The notes: a model not told the origin generated them from the letters alone. A stretch of 64,000 nt of DNA from Fimbriiglobus ruber (GCF_002197845.1 NZ_NIDE01000004.1:1116001-1180000); one strand, 5' to 3'; counted from the first letter of the stretch, positions 43,011 to 52,651 are shown. A program made the numbers and translations.

Positions 43011-43871
43011 ATGCCCATGACCAGCCGACTCAGCCCCGTCCACGTTCTGTACGTCTTGGGTATGGCGGCGACGGTGATGATCTCCGCCGGTTACCTCCGG
43101 GCGGCGGACAACCCAGATCAGGCCAAGGAGGAAGAGGCCCGGCGCGGGCAGCAACTTAAAGCCATGCAGCGGTCCGCGGAACAGATCATCCTGTCGTCGG
43201 CCGACGACCCGAAGCGGACCTTTCAGTTCCGCAAGCCCGCCCTCCTGCGGTTCAGCAATCCCGAGAGTGGCACGAAAGACGGGGCCATTTACCTGTGGTC
43301 CGACAACGGCCGCCCGCAGGCCGCCCTGAAGCTCTACACCTACGATAACAAGCGCTACGCCCACGCTTGGTTGTCGTTGTCCGAAAGCGCGATGGTCGCC
43401 GACCGCACGGGGACGACGGTCTGGAGTCCGGAACTGCCGGGGGTCAAATTCCGCGACTTGCCCGACGCCCCCAGGCCCGCGGAAACTGCGGCCGAGCGGT
43501 TGCGGCAAATGAAGACGATGTCGTCCCAGTTCAGTGCGGCGTACACAGCCGAACACATCGAGCAGAAACCGTCCGAATTGAGACTTCTATCCCAGCCCTT
43601 GTACCGCTACGAAGTTTCCGGCGACCAGGGTGCCGACGGCGCGATTTTTTCGTTCGTCCAGAGTACGGCCCCGGTCGTACTCCTCCTGTTGGAAACCAAA
43701 CAGGTTCGTGACGAGCGTCGATGGCGGTATGCTTTCGCGAGCTTCGTTAACGGTCGGGTGACGGCCCGGCACGGCGGGAAGGAAGTTTTCTCCTGCGCGA
43801 ACGATCACACCAGTCGCGATAAGAGGCTGCCCTTCCTACACCTCCACAACCAGCCGGTGCCCCCGGAATAA
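43011..43871 (+). CDS. exported protein of unknown function
   Basis: This 286-residue protein has a signal peptide (PMTSRLSPVHVLYVLGMAAT, cleavage near LRAADN). The mature part has a charged helix (EEEARRGQQLKAMQRSAEQI), then a mixed alpha/beta domain with RKPALLRFSNPESGTKDGAI and YLWSDNGRPQAALKLYTYDN. I recognise it only as a planctomycete-type exported hypothetical. ATG codons at 43011 and 43017 are both possible. It ends before a region with 39-bp direct repeats. Confidence 0.75.
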   Translation: MPMTSRLSPVHVLYVLGMAATVMISAGYLRAADNPDQAKEEEARRGQQLKAMQRSAEQIILSSADDPKRTFQFRKPALLRFSNPESGTKDGAIYLWSDNGRPQAALKLYTYDNKRYAHAWLSLSESAMVADRTGTTVWSPELPGVKFRDLPDAPRPAETAAERLRQMKTMSSQFSAAYTAEHIEQKPSELRLLSQPLYRYEVSGDQGADGAIFSFVQSTAPVVLLLLETKQVRDERRWRYAFASFVNGRVTARHGGKEVFSCANDHTSRDKRLPFLHLHNQPVPPE

Positions 43872-43940
43872 CTCGGGTCGCCGAATGCCCGATTTGGCCC
43901 TGTCAAACGAAGTTGCGAGATAACCGTGGCGACTCGCTGG

Positions 43941-44060
43941 TCCCAAAGCTGGGGTTTCAGCGCAATAAATGCAAAAAATGCTCCCACGTGCCACGGCACG
44001 GCAGTCGCGGGGACGCGCCCGTCCCAAAATAGGGGTATTAGCGCAATAAATGCAAAAAAT
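43941..44060. repeat. pair of 39-bp imperfect direct repeats
   Basis: Units at 43941-43979 and 44022-44060 both run from TCCCAAA to a shared AGCGCAATAAATGCAAAAAA core of 21 identical bases. They are followed at 44067-44095 by a stretch that matches the inverted-repeat arm at 24131-24159 with 27 of 29 identities. The area is a small patchwork of repeats between two convergent genes. Confidence 0.75.
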
Positions 44061-44130
44061 ACTGCGGCACTCGGCGCGAGTCTCCGACCCCGCCGAGCAG
44101 GAGTGGGTCGACTATCAACTCCCGAACGCC

Positions 44131-44919
44131 TTATAGAGAACCCGAGCCGCGTTGCGACCACCACGGCAAGAACAGACCGCCGTCGACGTGCAGGACCGTG
44201 CCGGTGATATAGTCGGAGCCGGGGTCGGCGAGGAAGAGGACGGCCCGGGCGATCTCCTCGGAGGTCGCGAGGCGGCCCCACGGGAGGCCCTTGGCGGCTT
44301 GCTTGATCGCCTCGTCCGCCAGGAACTTTCGTTCGCCGGGGGTGTCCGTCCACCCAGGGTAAACGGAGTTGACGCGGATCTTGTGCGGGAGCAGTTCGAC
44401 GGCCGCCGTTCGCATCATCTGGTCGAGGGCGGCCTTGGCCATGTTGTAGGCCATGCAGTTCGGGAACGCGATCTGGGCGTGCGGGCTGCTGACGATGACC
44501 GCGGCCCCGCCCTCGCCTTGCTCGATCATCCGGGCACACGCCGCCCGGAGCCCGTAGTACGCGCCCCACATCGACACGTCGATCGTCTTGCGGAACCCCG
44601 CCATGTTGGCCGTGGTGAACGGCTCGCGCTCGCTGAACACTGCTGAGGAAACGTATACGTCGACCCGCCCGAGCTTGGCGACCGTTTCCCCGACCATCGC
44701 TTCGACATCAGCCTGCACGGACACGTCGACCGGGAACAGGAGGGCCTTCCGGCCGAGCCGGCGAATGTCCTCGGCGGTCTGTTCCGCGTACTCGGCCAGC
44801 GAGAAGTAGTTGAGCGCCACGTCCGCGCCGGCGGTGGCCAGGGCCACCGCAGCCGCCCGGCCGATCCCGGACGACGCGCCCGTCACGAGCGCCACTTTAC
44901 CCGTCAGCGATCCCGTCAT
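44131..44919 (-). CDS. short-chain dehydrogenase/reductase (SDR)
   Basis: This 262-residue classical SDR has the cofactor motif TGASSGIG at 13-20. The catalytic set is Ser145, Tyr158 and Lys162 (VSSPHAQIAF...YNMAKAAL), and the C-terminal VDGGLFLPWW is usual. The common NNAG structural motif is replaced by SSAV (VYVSSAVFSE). It is related to glucose-dehydrogenase-like SDRs and should oxidise or reduce a hydroxyl/ketone with NAD(P). The ATG at 44919 has a GGGGGA site. A frame to 44973 is less likely. Confidence 0.9.
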   Translation of the reverse strand: MTGSLTGKVALVTGASSGIGRAAAVALATAGADVALNYFSLAEYAEQTAEDIRRLGRKALLFPVDVSVQADVEAMVGETVAKLGRVDVYVSSAVFSEREPFTTANMAGFRKTIDVSMWGAYYGLRAACARMIEQGEGGAAVIVSSPHAQIAFPNCMAYNMAKAALDQMMRTAAVELLPHKIRVNSVYPGWTDTPGERKFLADEAIKQAAKGLPWGRLATSEEIARAVLFLADPGSDYITGTVLHVDGGLFLPWWSQRGSGSL

Positions 44920-45070
44920 CTCGTCCCCCGGTTCTGGGTCAAACCCGGTACGCTGGTCATGGACAACGAACAAACGAAAGGGGCCGCGAAGTGTTGGCCG
45001 CCGGACTCACACCCGCGGGCAAACCTCACGACCCCAACCGACTCAAATTACGAACGATGGCGGACCGTCG

Positions 45071-45496
45071 TCACCCGCGCGGGCCCGATTTCGGCCCCGG
45101 CTTGCCGCTCTTGGGCTTTTCCAGCCCGGCCTTCTCCATCAGCGACTGGGTAAAGATGTCTTCCTGCTGGGCGAGCGCCTCGTCGAGTTTGTTCCCGGGC
45201 GCGAGTTCGTACCGGATCTTGTACCGGTGCGTGGCGACGCTGACCTCGTCGTCCGGGCGGAGTGCTTTCTTGGGGGTCCGCTCGCCGTTCACCTTGACAC
45301 CGTTTGTGCTGCCGAGGTCGCGAACGAGCCAGTAACCGTCGGCGAAACAGAGTTCGCAGTGGCTGCCGGAAATGTTCTGGAATTTGAGGCAAATGTCGCA
45401 CGACTCGCGGCGACCGATGGTCACGACTTCGGTGAGCAGCGGGATCGGGTCTCCGCCACCGATCGGCACGAGTTCGCCGAGTAAGTTTCGCGGCAT
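45071..45496 (-). CDS. FHA domain protein
   Basis: This 141-residue protein has one forkhead-associated domain that should bind phosphothreonine peptides. Conserved elements are VVTIGRRESCDICL with GR at 28-29, SGSHCELCF with the Ser/His pair, and RDLGSTNGVKVNG. The last ~45 residues are a basic, unstructured tail (EKPKSGKPGPKSGPRG). An AGGAGG site precedes the ATG. Planctomycetes have many Ser/Thr kinases, so it probably reads kinase signalling, though no kinase gene is in this window. Confidence 0.9.
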   Translation of the reverse strand: MPRNLLGELVPIGGGDPIPLLTEVVTIGRRESCDICLKFQNISGSHCELCFADGYWLVRDLGSTNGVKVNGERTPKKALRPDDEVSVATHRYKIRYELAPGNKLDEALAQQEDIFTQSLMEKAGLEKPKSGKPGPKSGPRG

Positions 45497-45641
45497 GATG
45501 TCGACCTCCTAGAGAGGCTGTCCGATTCTGAATATACGCCGGCCGTTCGGACATGAGCCGACGGAGAAAATGGAAACGAAATTATACCTCATGATGACGT
45601 CAGTGTCGGGTGAACTTATACGGCGTTGGCGAAAAAAAAGT

Positions 45642-45675
45642 CCCGGTATCGCCGAACAGTCGGCTCGATACCGGG
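45642..45675. terminator. bidirectional rho-independent terminator
   Basis: CCCGGTATCG pairs with CGATACCGGG around an inner CCGA/TCGG stem. On the minus strand it is followed by eight Ts (45639-45632), which terminates the gene at 45796-46095. On the plus strand seven Ts lie at 45683-45689. A second hairpin CCCCTG.GTGC/GCAC.CAGGGG is at 45754-45777. Confidence 0.85.
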
Positions 45676-45795
45676 TCACGAGTTTTTTTCAGACGAGCTG
45701 TCTGCCGCGGGCAGTCCCTCAATCACACTCTTCGGGCGACTCACTCTTTGTCCCCCCTGCGTGCAAGCACACAGGGGAAAAATTCCCTTCAGAGA

Positions 45796-46095
45796 CTAGC
45801 GGGCCGGAACGTAAGGCGTCGACGGGAAGTACGGGTTGCTGAGTCCGCCGGAGGCCGGGGGTGCGTAATACGGGCCGGTCAGCGGGGAGGGCGTCTGGAA
45901 GTGCGAGTCGTACGGCCAGTAGAGATACCACGGGGCGGCCTGGAACGCCGGCACCGGCTGCTTGCGGAACCACGACTGGGGCGGGTTGCCCGGGCCTTGG
46001 TAAAACGGGCCCGGCCCGAGGCCGAACGCGGACGCGTCTTGCGCGGCCGCACAGATACCGGCAACAACGGCAACGGCAAGAATGAACTTCTTCAT
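45796..46095 (-). CDS. small exported Pro/Tyr-rich protein
   Basis: This 99-residue protein has a signal peptide (MKKFILAVAVVAGICAAAQD, cleavage near ASA). The mature part is about 77 residues rich in Pro, Gly, Tyr and Phe (LGPGPFYQGPGNPPQSWFRK, PWYLYWPYDSHF). A GAGAGGA ribosome site precedes the ATG. Exported short proteins of this type are common in planctomycetes and may be envelope components. The function is unknown. A strong terminator is downstream. Confidence 0.75.
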   Translation of the reverse strand: MKKFILAVAVVAGICAAAQDASAFGLGPGPFYQGPGNPPQSWFRKQPVPAFQAAPWYLYWPYDSHFQTPSPLTGPYYAPPASGGLSNPYFPSTPYVPAR

Positions 46096-46277
46096 ATTTC
46101 CTCTCGGCGGTTTCGATCCGTGAAAACCTTTGCGCGTCTCCCTACGAGGCCGCGCCGAAAAGATGTCACACTACTCTGCCCGACAATTTGCAGCTGGACG
46201 GTGATTTTGGCAGAATCGAGACCCCTTCTACCCGGGCGAAACGCGGCAAATCCGTCACGACCGCGACGACCGATTCA

Positions 46278-46910
46278 TTACCGTTCCCGGCGGGGGTAGC
46301 CGGTGGTTTCGATTTCGGACGGGCGCTCGGTGATGTTGCCGGAAATGATCGTCCCGTCGATCGTGCCGGTCGCACTGCCGCACGTCGAGCAGCCAGCGGT
46401 ACCGCGGCGACGGTAGGCAAGCGGGTGGACGCGGTGAAACACGTTGGTCCAGGTCGTCTTGGCATACGTACCCCAGCCAGCGCCCGCCGAACAACCGGCC
46501 GCACCGCCGCCGCCCGCACCCCACCCGGCCCCGCCACACCCCGCGTGGAGGCCGTGATACCCGCCGCACTTGCCGCAGAGCCCGATCGGCCCACACGAGG
46601 GCTGGAGATCGCCCGGCCGCGGCCCGGTGTATTGCAGTTGAGCGTTCCAGGGGCCGTAGGGCTCGAACGGGTAATACCCGTAGTACGGACCGTAGTTAAA
46701 CAGCGGCCCGTTCTGGTGAATCGCGCCGAGGAAGCGGAAGCAACACCCGCAGGTCTGCGCCGGCCCGCACACCCCGAAAAAGGCACAGTTGCGCTGCCAG
46801 GAAGTCGCCGGCTGCGGGCAGGATTGGGCGGGGGCTTGCGCCCGGCTTTCCTGGGCGGCGGTCAACAACAGCGGCAGGGCGAGCAACCCCGCACCGAAGA
46901 TCCTTTTCAT
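46278..46910 (-). CDS. exported Cys/Gly-rich protein
   Basis: This 210-residue protein has a signal peptide (MKRIFGAGLLALPLLLTAAQ). The mature sequence has paired cysteines (RNCAFFGVCGPAQTCGCCFR), a Tyr/Pro/Gly block (NYGPYYGYYPFEPYGPWNAQ), a Cys/Gly segment (SCGPIGLCGKCGGYHGLHAG) and a final CSTCGS motif. The many Cys pairs suggest disulfide cross-links or metal binding outside the cell. Similar proteins are widespread in Gemmataceae. Its function is unknown. It shares orientation with the gene at 45796 but is 182 bp away. Confidence 0.75.
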   Translation of the reverse strand: MKRIFGAGLLALPLLLTAAQESRAQAPAQSCPQPATSWQRNCAFFGVCGPAQTCGCCFRFLGAIHQNGPLFNYGPYYGYYPFEPYGPWNAQLQYTGPRPGDLQPSCGPIGLCGKCGGYHGLHAGCGGAGWGAGGGGAAGCSAGAGWGTYAKTTWTNVFHRVHPLAYRRRGTAGCSTCGSATGTIDGTIISGNITERPSEIETTGYPRRER

Positions 46911-47163
46911 GGCGTCCGATCCGTATCCTGATGTGCCCGGACCCAGGCCGACTCCCGGCCAGGTCCATTGCCCGGGTCGTGGTCAACCATGCCGCACGAA
47001 CGGCCGATCGCCAGCCGATTCGGACGGAACCGGACGAAGAGACAGACCTCTGCGGCGGCGATAATCGCTCAACTGGCACAACGAACAACGTGCGCGCGTC
47101 TCCTGCGGTGGTTCCAACTCAACTCGCGACCCCCGAGGTGGGGGAAAAAAAGGAAAAAAACCC

Positions 47164-48066
47164 TCAAGTCGAAGCGGAATGACCAGACAACTGTCGGAGC
47201 GCGTCGAGTTCGTCCCGCGTGACCCCTTTGCTGCCGATCGTCCGGACCCGCCCGGTCGGTTCCGGGCCGTGGCAATCGCTGCCGCCCGTTACCGCCAGTC
47301 CGAGTGCGGCTGCCAACGCACGAAGGCGGCCCGCGTGCCCCGCTGTGGCGGCCGGGAACGCGACTTCGACGGCTTGCAGACCAAGATCGCGCAGTAGGCC
47401 GAGGTGCGTTTCGGTGATCTCGGCCGGCGGGTGAGCGAGTGACGCGACGCCGCCCGCGCCGCGAATCAGTCGAATGGCGTCGGCGGCCGGTATGAGGTGC
47501 GTGCGCGGGACAGCGTTTGCACTCGGTTCGAGAAACCGGCGGAACGCATCGTACCGGCTACGGGCCACCCCGCACCGCACCAGCAACCCGGCGAGGTGGC
47601 GCCGCCCGACGCTGACCGCCCCGGCGATCACGGTGTCGGCCAAGCCACTCGGTAGAACGACCCCTGATGTGGCCAAATGAGTCAGATAAGCTTGAAACCG
47701 CTTTCGTCGTCGGGCACACGCCACTTCGAGGGCATCGAGAAGGCGGGTATCGGTGGGGCAGACGTGATAGCCCAGAATGTGGACCTCGCGCCCCTCGAAC
47801 TCGGCCGAACATTCTACCCCGGCGATGACTTGCAACCCACGCCCGAAAGCCGCCGCCGCAGACTCGGCGGCGGCCAAACCCCCGAGGGTGTCATGATCGG
47901 TGACGGCCACCGCCGACAAACCTTCCCTCACCGCCAGCGCCACGACCTGGGAAGGCGTGTACTCGCCGTCACTCGCCGTCGTGTGGAGGTGCAGGTCCGC
48001 GACGATCGGTCGCGCGTGCGCGGCGATCGCCTGGCAGAGTGCGGTGAACGGTTGACCGCGGGGCAT
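47164..48066 (-). CDS. PHP-domain phosphoesterase
   Basis: This 300-residue protein has the PHP metal-binding motifs: DLHLHTTASDG (Asp24, His26, His28), VTDHDT, GVECSAEF, ASLAHPPAE and GSDCHGPE. The family includes bacterial 3',5'-nucleoside bisphosphate phosphatase/5'-3' exoribonuclease (RNase AM) proteins of about this length. It should hydrolyse phosphoesters in the cytosol. The ATG at 48066 is the most conserved-looking start. A frame to 48180 adds unrelated residues. Confidence 0.88.
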   Translation of the reverse strand: MPRGQPFTALCQAIAAHARPIVADLHLHTTASDGEYTPSQVVALAVREGLSAVAVTDHDTLGGLAAAESAAAAFGRGLQVIAGVECSAEFEGREVHILGYHVCPTDTRLLDALEVACARRRKRFQAYLTHLATSGVVLPSGLADTVIAGAVSVGRRHLAGLLVRCGVARSRYDAFRRFLEPSANAVPRTHLIPAADAIRLIRGAGGVASLAHPPAEITETHLGLLRDLGLQAVEVAFPAATAGHAGRLRALAAALGLAVTGGSDCHGPEPTGRVRTIGSKGVTRDELDALRQLSGHSAST

Positions 48067-48251
48067 GCAGTGGGTGGCGGTCCGGAGCCGTTTTAGGGAG
48101 GGGAATCGCGTTCCCTCCAAGATATGAGTTCCGAGCTGCGTCGAGTCGTGGCCCGATCCGACATGACTGCGCCGAACCACCGGGCGCAGTGGGTCGGTGT
48201 TTGAGTACGTCCAGATTTAACGACGTGGCAGCCCGCGGAACGTCGCCAGCG

Positions 48252-49592
48252 TTAAAGGCCGGTGAGCCGTTTGTCGGCGTCGCCGAAGCGTTCCAGTGGG
48301 ACGCCCATGCGGTCCAGCAGAGACAAGTAGAGGCTGCAAAGCTTGCGGCTGTCGTTCCCCTTGTCGAGATAGTCGAGCGCTCGTCCGGTTTGCAAGGTTC
48401 CGCCGAGCCCGCCGACGAGCAATACCGGGACTTTCGTGGAGTCGTGCTTGCTGCCCGCCCACATGTTCGAGACGAACATCAGGCAGGAGTTGTCCAGGAC
48501 CGTGGAATCGCCTTCTTTCATTTCCGAAAGACGGGTCGCGAGGTACGCGAGTTGGCTCACGTAATACGTCGTGATCCGCTCGTACTCGTCGGACAGATCG
48601 TCGTGCGATGCGGGGTGGTGGGCACCGCGGACGTTCAGAAAGGGGTACGTCAGCCCCGAAAGGTCGCGGCACATGAGCAGCGTGGCCACGCGCGTCCGGT
48701 CGGTCTGGAAGCCGAGGGCGACGATGTCGCACATGAGCCGCATGTGGTCGCGCAGGTCTTCCGGCAGCCCGTTCTCCGGCCGCTTCAGCGCGGCGGCCGC
48801 CACGGGGCCGCGATCTTTCACCGCACCGTCCGCGGCAGCCTTGGCCTTCCGGGGCGAGTCGAGCCGCTTCTCGACCTCGCGCACGCTGGTCAGGTACTCG
48901 TCGAGTTTGGCCTTGTCGGCCGAACTGACCTGCCGGCTCAGGCTCTCCGCCTCGCCCCGGACGCGGTCGAGAATGCTCTTGGTCCGCTGGCTGCCCCGGT
49001 TGTCGAACAGGGCGTCGAACGCGAGCGACGGGTAGACTTCCATCGGCACCGGCGACGTGGCGTTCTGCCAGGAAATGTGCGAGCTGTAAGCCAGCGAGAA
49101 GTTCGACTCGTGGTAACCCGTGGTCGGCTGTTCGCAGCCGAGGACCAGGCTGGGTTGCACGGTCTCTTTCCCGAGGTGGTTGGCCAGCACCTGGTCGATG
49201 CTGATGCCGCCCTTCAACTCGGCGCCCTTCTGCAGTGCAGCGCCAGAAAGGATGTTGCCGGTCTGGCCCGGGTGAATCCCGACGCCGGTGGCGGACTTGT
49301 TGAACAGCCCGTGGATCAGGTTGAGCTTCGTCTTCAGGGCGGCAAGCGGTTGGATGCTCTTGCCCAGTTCCATCTCGGCGCCGCTACCCTTGGCCCACCA
49401 GTGCTTGGCGTTGATGCCGTTGCCCATGAAGAGGGCCGCGAACCGCTTCGGGATCGTCGATGCCGGCGACCCGCTCGCCGGCGCGGCTCCCCACACCGGT
49501 AGCGATTCCAGCCACGGGAGGGCCATCGCCACGCCCGCGCCGCGGAGAAAGGTCCGTCGGGCGATCTGTGTATTCGCGGCCGAAGTCGTCAT
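48252..49592 (-). CDS. DUF1552 domain protein, Tat-exported
   Basis: This 446-residue protein has a twin-arginine signal (QIARRTFLRGAGVAMALPW, Arg12-Arg13). The body matches DUF1552: FAALFMGNGINAKHWWAKGS, LNLIHGLFNKSATGVGIHPG, ISIDQVLANHLG and SYSSHISWQNATSPVP-like blocks. It is the second gene of an operon. Its ATG overlaps the stop of the DUF1592-type gene by four bases (TCAT on plus), indicating coupled translation. The two form the usual planctomycete exported pair, whose role is thought to be polysaccharide-related but is unproven. Confidence 0.93.
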   Translation of the reverse strand: MTTSAANTQIARRTFLRGAGVAMALPWLESLPVWGAAPASGSPASTIPKRFAALFMGNGINAKHWWAKGSGAEMELGKSIQPLAALKTKLNLIHGLFNKSATGVGIHPGQTGNILSGAALQKGAELKGGISIDQVLANHLGKETVQPSLVLGCEQPTTGYHESNFSLAYSSHISWQNATSPVPMEVYPSLAFDALFDNRGSQRTKSILDRVRGEAESLSRQVSSADKAKLDEYLTSVREVEKRLDSPRKAKAAADGAVKDRGPVAAAALKRPENGLPEDLRDHMRLMCDIVALGFQTDRTRVATLLMCRDLSGLTYPFLNVRGAHHPASHDDLSDEYERITTYYVSQLAYLATRLSEMKEGDSTVLDNSCLMFVSNMWAGSKHDSTKVPVLLVGGLGGTLQTGRALDYLDKGNDSRKLCSLYLSLLDRMGVPLERFGDADKRLTGL

Positions 49593-52500
49593 CGCGGTCC
49601 TTCCTTCTTGGGTTCCCCAGGCCCGCGCCTGGTGAGGAATTGGGGACTGGTCACAATTGTCTCAATTAAGCCGCCGAAACGGTAGTCGTCGCGGGACAGG
49701 CGGGTGCGCATCGCGGTAATCGTCGGGTCGTCGGACAGCATCAGGCTGCGGCCGAGGGCATAAGCGAGTAACTTGCGGCAGAGGTTATCGAGGAAATCGT
49801 CCCGCCGGCGCTCGCTCAGGTAACCGCGCAAGCCTGAAATCCCGTCGTCCTCCGCACCTCCCGGGAACGAGACGCGAGTATCCACGGCGTGCCCGGCGAG
49901 GTCGGCGGTGCGGCGCTCGCCGATCGGCCCGAAGCCCTCGAACGCCAGCCCGAACGAGTCGAAGCGGGCGTGGCAGGTGGCACAGCTCATGTCCTCGCGG
50001 TGCCGGGCGAGTGTTTCGCGGAGCGTCAGCGAGCCCAGCTTTTTCTCGTCGGCCGGAAGCTCGGGGACGTTGGGTGGCGGCGCGGGAATCTTCTCGCCCA
50101 GCAACCGCGTGACCACCCAGTAGCCCCTTTTCACCGGACTGGTCCGCAGGCCGGGCGCGTTCTTGGTCGCGAAAACAGCCATCGGCAGCAGACCGCCCCG
50201 GCCGTACTTGGTGGCATCTTCGATCCGTATCCACTCGCCCTTCCCGGCGGGAGCGGGCATGCCGTAATGACGGGCCAGCGAAGCATTCACAAAGGTATGC
50301 CGCCCGTTCAGGCAATCGAGTACGGAGCGGTCGTTTTGAATCAGATCAAGGAGGAATCGCATCGGTTCCTCGTACATCGCCTGGCGAAGCTCATTGTCAA
50401 ATTGCGGGAAGCGACCGCGGTCGACGGCGTTGTGTTCGTCGAACCGCCGGAAGTCGAGCCAGCTCCCTCCGAACTGGGTCGCCAGCCCGCGGGCGCGATC
50501 ATCCCGCAACATCCGCCGGGTTTGCGCCACCAACACCTCGGGGCGGTGAAGCGTCCCCTTCGCGGCACACTCCAACAGTTCCCGGTCAGGCATACTCGAC
50601 CAGAGAAAGTAGCTGAGCCGATTGGCGAGGGCTTCGTCGGACAGAGCCTCCGTGCGGCCCGGAGTCGTCGTGCCGGTCGAGACGGGCAGGTCGACGCGGA
50701 AACAGAAGTGCGGGGACATCAAAATGCCCGCAAGCGTGTCGCGCACGGCGTCCTCGTGCCCCAGCCCTTCGGCCCGCAGCGAGCGATAGAAGCCGGCCAC
50801 AGATTCCCGCTCCCGTGCCGTGAGCCGACGGCGGTAGGCCCGCTCGGCGAAGTCCTGGAGCGCTTTAACGTGGCCCGGCTCGGCCGTTTCGTGGGCGCGT
50901 TCGACCCGGCGGATATTCGCCTCGCTCCGCTCGAAATGGTCTTGAACCGCTTTGATGACGACTTCCTTCGACGTGGACCGCTTCGTTTTCTTCATGTACA
51001 TGTCGACGAACCGCTTGAGTTTGTCCGGCGACGTGACGTCCTTGTCCTCCGCCCGGGCAAAATCGAACTCGGTGCCGCTCAGGTAAGGCGACTCGGACCG
51101 CTCGAACCAGATCAGGCCCGAGTGCATTCGCGCGGGCACGTTGGAGGCGTAGTCGAACTCTTCCCACAACTTGTCCAGGTGTCGTTTGTCGGCCTCGTCC
51201 AAGATCAGTTCGCACAAAGGCTGATCGTCGCGGAAATAGCCCATCTGGTTGTGGAAGCCGGCACTGAGCAGGCGGCCCGTGTTGAACCGATCTTCCTTGG
51301 GATCGAGGAACACCCGGCCTCGCTCGGAGACGTAAAACGCATCCGGAAACACCGAACAGAACCGCTCGAACGCGGCCTCGTAACGCTTCCGCTCGGGCTC
51401 CCCCGCTGGAACAGTCAACGCCTTGGCCACGTCGGGGCCGAGTGCAGGGTCGGCGGCTTTCAATTGCAGTCCGCCGCCGCCGTAGTGCCGGCGGTTGGCG
51501 GCCATCTCGCGATCCTTCCAGAGTACGAGCGCCTGCGCGCCGCGGTTCATACCCGACACAGTCAGGTTATCGACCTTCACTTTGACCTGACCGCGGAGTT
51601 GCAAAACAACGTCACGAAGCTTTTCACACCCGCGTCGTAACTTCTCCGGCTGTGCGTCGGCGGGCTTGGGTAGCGCCCGCCAGAGAGCCCGTATGGCCGC
51701 GATCGGTCCACGCTCGTCCGCGGGCTCGCTCAGCAGCGGCCAGACGACTTCCAGATATTTCGGGCTGACCTTTGCCCCTCGCGCGCATTCCGTCAGCGAC
51801 TGATTCGGCCGGCCGAGTTCAGACCTGTAGCGGTACTCCCAGGCAGCCCGGAAGTAGTCGGCCAGGTCGGTCGGCTGCCGTTGGTAGAAGTCCACGATGC
51901 GGCGAACGCAGAACTTATCGCGATCGGTGTCGGTGAGTACGGGGAAGGGAGCGAAGGTGAAGCCTTCGGGCAGCAGGAGCAGGTGGTCCGCGACAAACCG
52001 GCTGGCCGCGAAGTATTTCGTCGCCAGCGCCGGCGACATCGTGAGCGATTCGCCGGTGTTGTCGAATCCCGCCCCGTTGGCCGGGTCGACCGGGAACTCG
52101 CGGGCCGGGTGAATGTCCACGCCGGTCAGGTCGCGGACGGTGTAGTCGTATTCCGCGTTGCTGAGTCGGCGGGCGAGGACCACTCCCGGGTCGCCCGCGT
52201 TCCGCTCCGCCTCGTTCTTGCGCAGTGATTCGATCCAGGTCATGACGGCCCGGCGTTGATCCTTGGTCGGCTGCGATTTCGCGGTTTTGGGCGGCATCTC
52301 CTGCGACTTGAGTTGATCGAATACGGCCTCCCAGTGTGGGAAGTCCGCCGCGACTTCGGCCGCACTGGTAAACCGACCCAGATCGATTCCACCCTTGGGC
52401 TTATCGTGCGCGTGGCACGAGACGCAGTGCGCGTCCAGGAACGGGCGAACGGTCGCCCGGAATTCCTTGTCCAAACCAGTGGGCTGCGGTTCCACCGCGG

Positions 52501-52651
52501 GAGCGCGGAAATCCGCCCAATGAACCACGGTTACAGCCAGAACCAGCGCAATCACACCGGTCCAGCACTTCCGGCCAGAGCGCTGGTGGCAAACACTGCC
52601 TTCAGTCGCAGTTTCCGCATGACGGGATGCGAATCGCGTTCGCCTGATCAT
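49589..52651 (-). CDS. PSCyt1/DUF1587-1592-1588-1585-type exported protein
   Basis: This 1020-residue protein has a basic N-terminus and one hydrophobic segment (TGVIALVLAVTVVHWA). A cytochrome-like domain with CVSCH (residues 76-80) follows. Then come DUF1587 (LARRLSNAEYDYTVRDLTGV), DUF1595/1592 (YRRRLTARERESVAGFYRSL, LANRLSYFLWSSMPDRELLE), DUF1588 (RTSPVKRGYWVVTRLLGEK then CATCHARFDSFGLAFEGFGP) and DUF1585 (CRKLLAYALGRSLMLSDDP). Two CxxCH motifs suggest haem. It is the first gene of the operon with DUF1552. Confidence 0.93.
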   Translation of the reverse strand: MIRRTRFASRHAETATEGSVCHQRSGRKCWTGVIALVLAVTVVHWADFRAPAVEPQPTGLDKEFRATVRPFLDAHCVSCHAHDKPKGGIDLGRFTSAAEVAADFPHWEAVFDQLKSQEMPPKTAKSQPTKDQRRAVMTWIESLRKNEAERNAGDPGVVLARRLSNAEYDYTVRDLTGVDIHPAREFPVDPANGAGFDNTGESLTMSPALATKYFAASRFVADHLLLLPEGFTFAPFPVLTDTDRDKFCVRRIVDFYQRQPTDLADYFRAAWEYRYRSELGRPNQSLTECARGAKVSPKYLEVVWPLLSEPADERGPIAAIRALWRALPKPADAQPEKLRRGCEKLRDVVLQLRGQVKVKVDNLTVSGMNRGAQALVLWKDREMAANRRHYGGGGLQLKAADPALGPDVAKALTVPAGEPERKRYEAAFERFCSVFPDAFYVSERGRVFLDPKEDRFNTGRLLSAGFHNQMGYFRDDQPLCELILDEADKRHLDKLWEEFDYASNVPARMHSGLIWFERSESPYLSGTEFDFARAEDKDVTSPDKLKRFVDMYMKKTKRSTSKEVVIKAVQDHFERSEANIRRVERAHETAEPGHVKALQDFAERAYRRRLTARERESVAGFYRSLRAEGLGHEDAVRDTLAGILMSPHFCFRVDLPVSTGTTTPGRTEALSDEALANRLSYFLWSSMPDRELLECAAKGTLHRPEVLVAQTRRMLRDDRARGLATQFGGSWLDFRRFDEHNAVDRGRFPQFDNELRQAMYEEPMRFLLDLIQNDRSVLDCLNGRHTFVNASLARHYGMPAPAGKGEWIRIEDATKYGRGGLLPMAVFATKNAPGLRTSPVKRGYWVVTRLLGEKIPAPPPNVPELPADEKKLGSLTLRETLARHREDMSCATCHARFDSFGLAFEGFGPIGERRTADLAGHAVDTRVSFPGGAEDDGISGLRGYLSERRRDDFLDNLCRKLLAYALGRSLMLSDDPTITAMRTRLSRDDYRFGGLIETIVTSPQFLTRRGPGEPKKEGPR

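Noticed and set aside
43941-44060. Two-unit CRISPR or tandem array
   Set aside because: There are only two imperfect copies 81 bp apart, with no further units and no cas genes.
49889-51640. 583-codon plus-strand frame
   Set aside because: It is antisense to the DUF1592-type gene with no recognisable domain.
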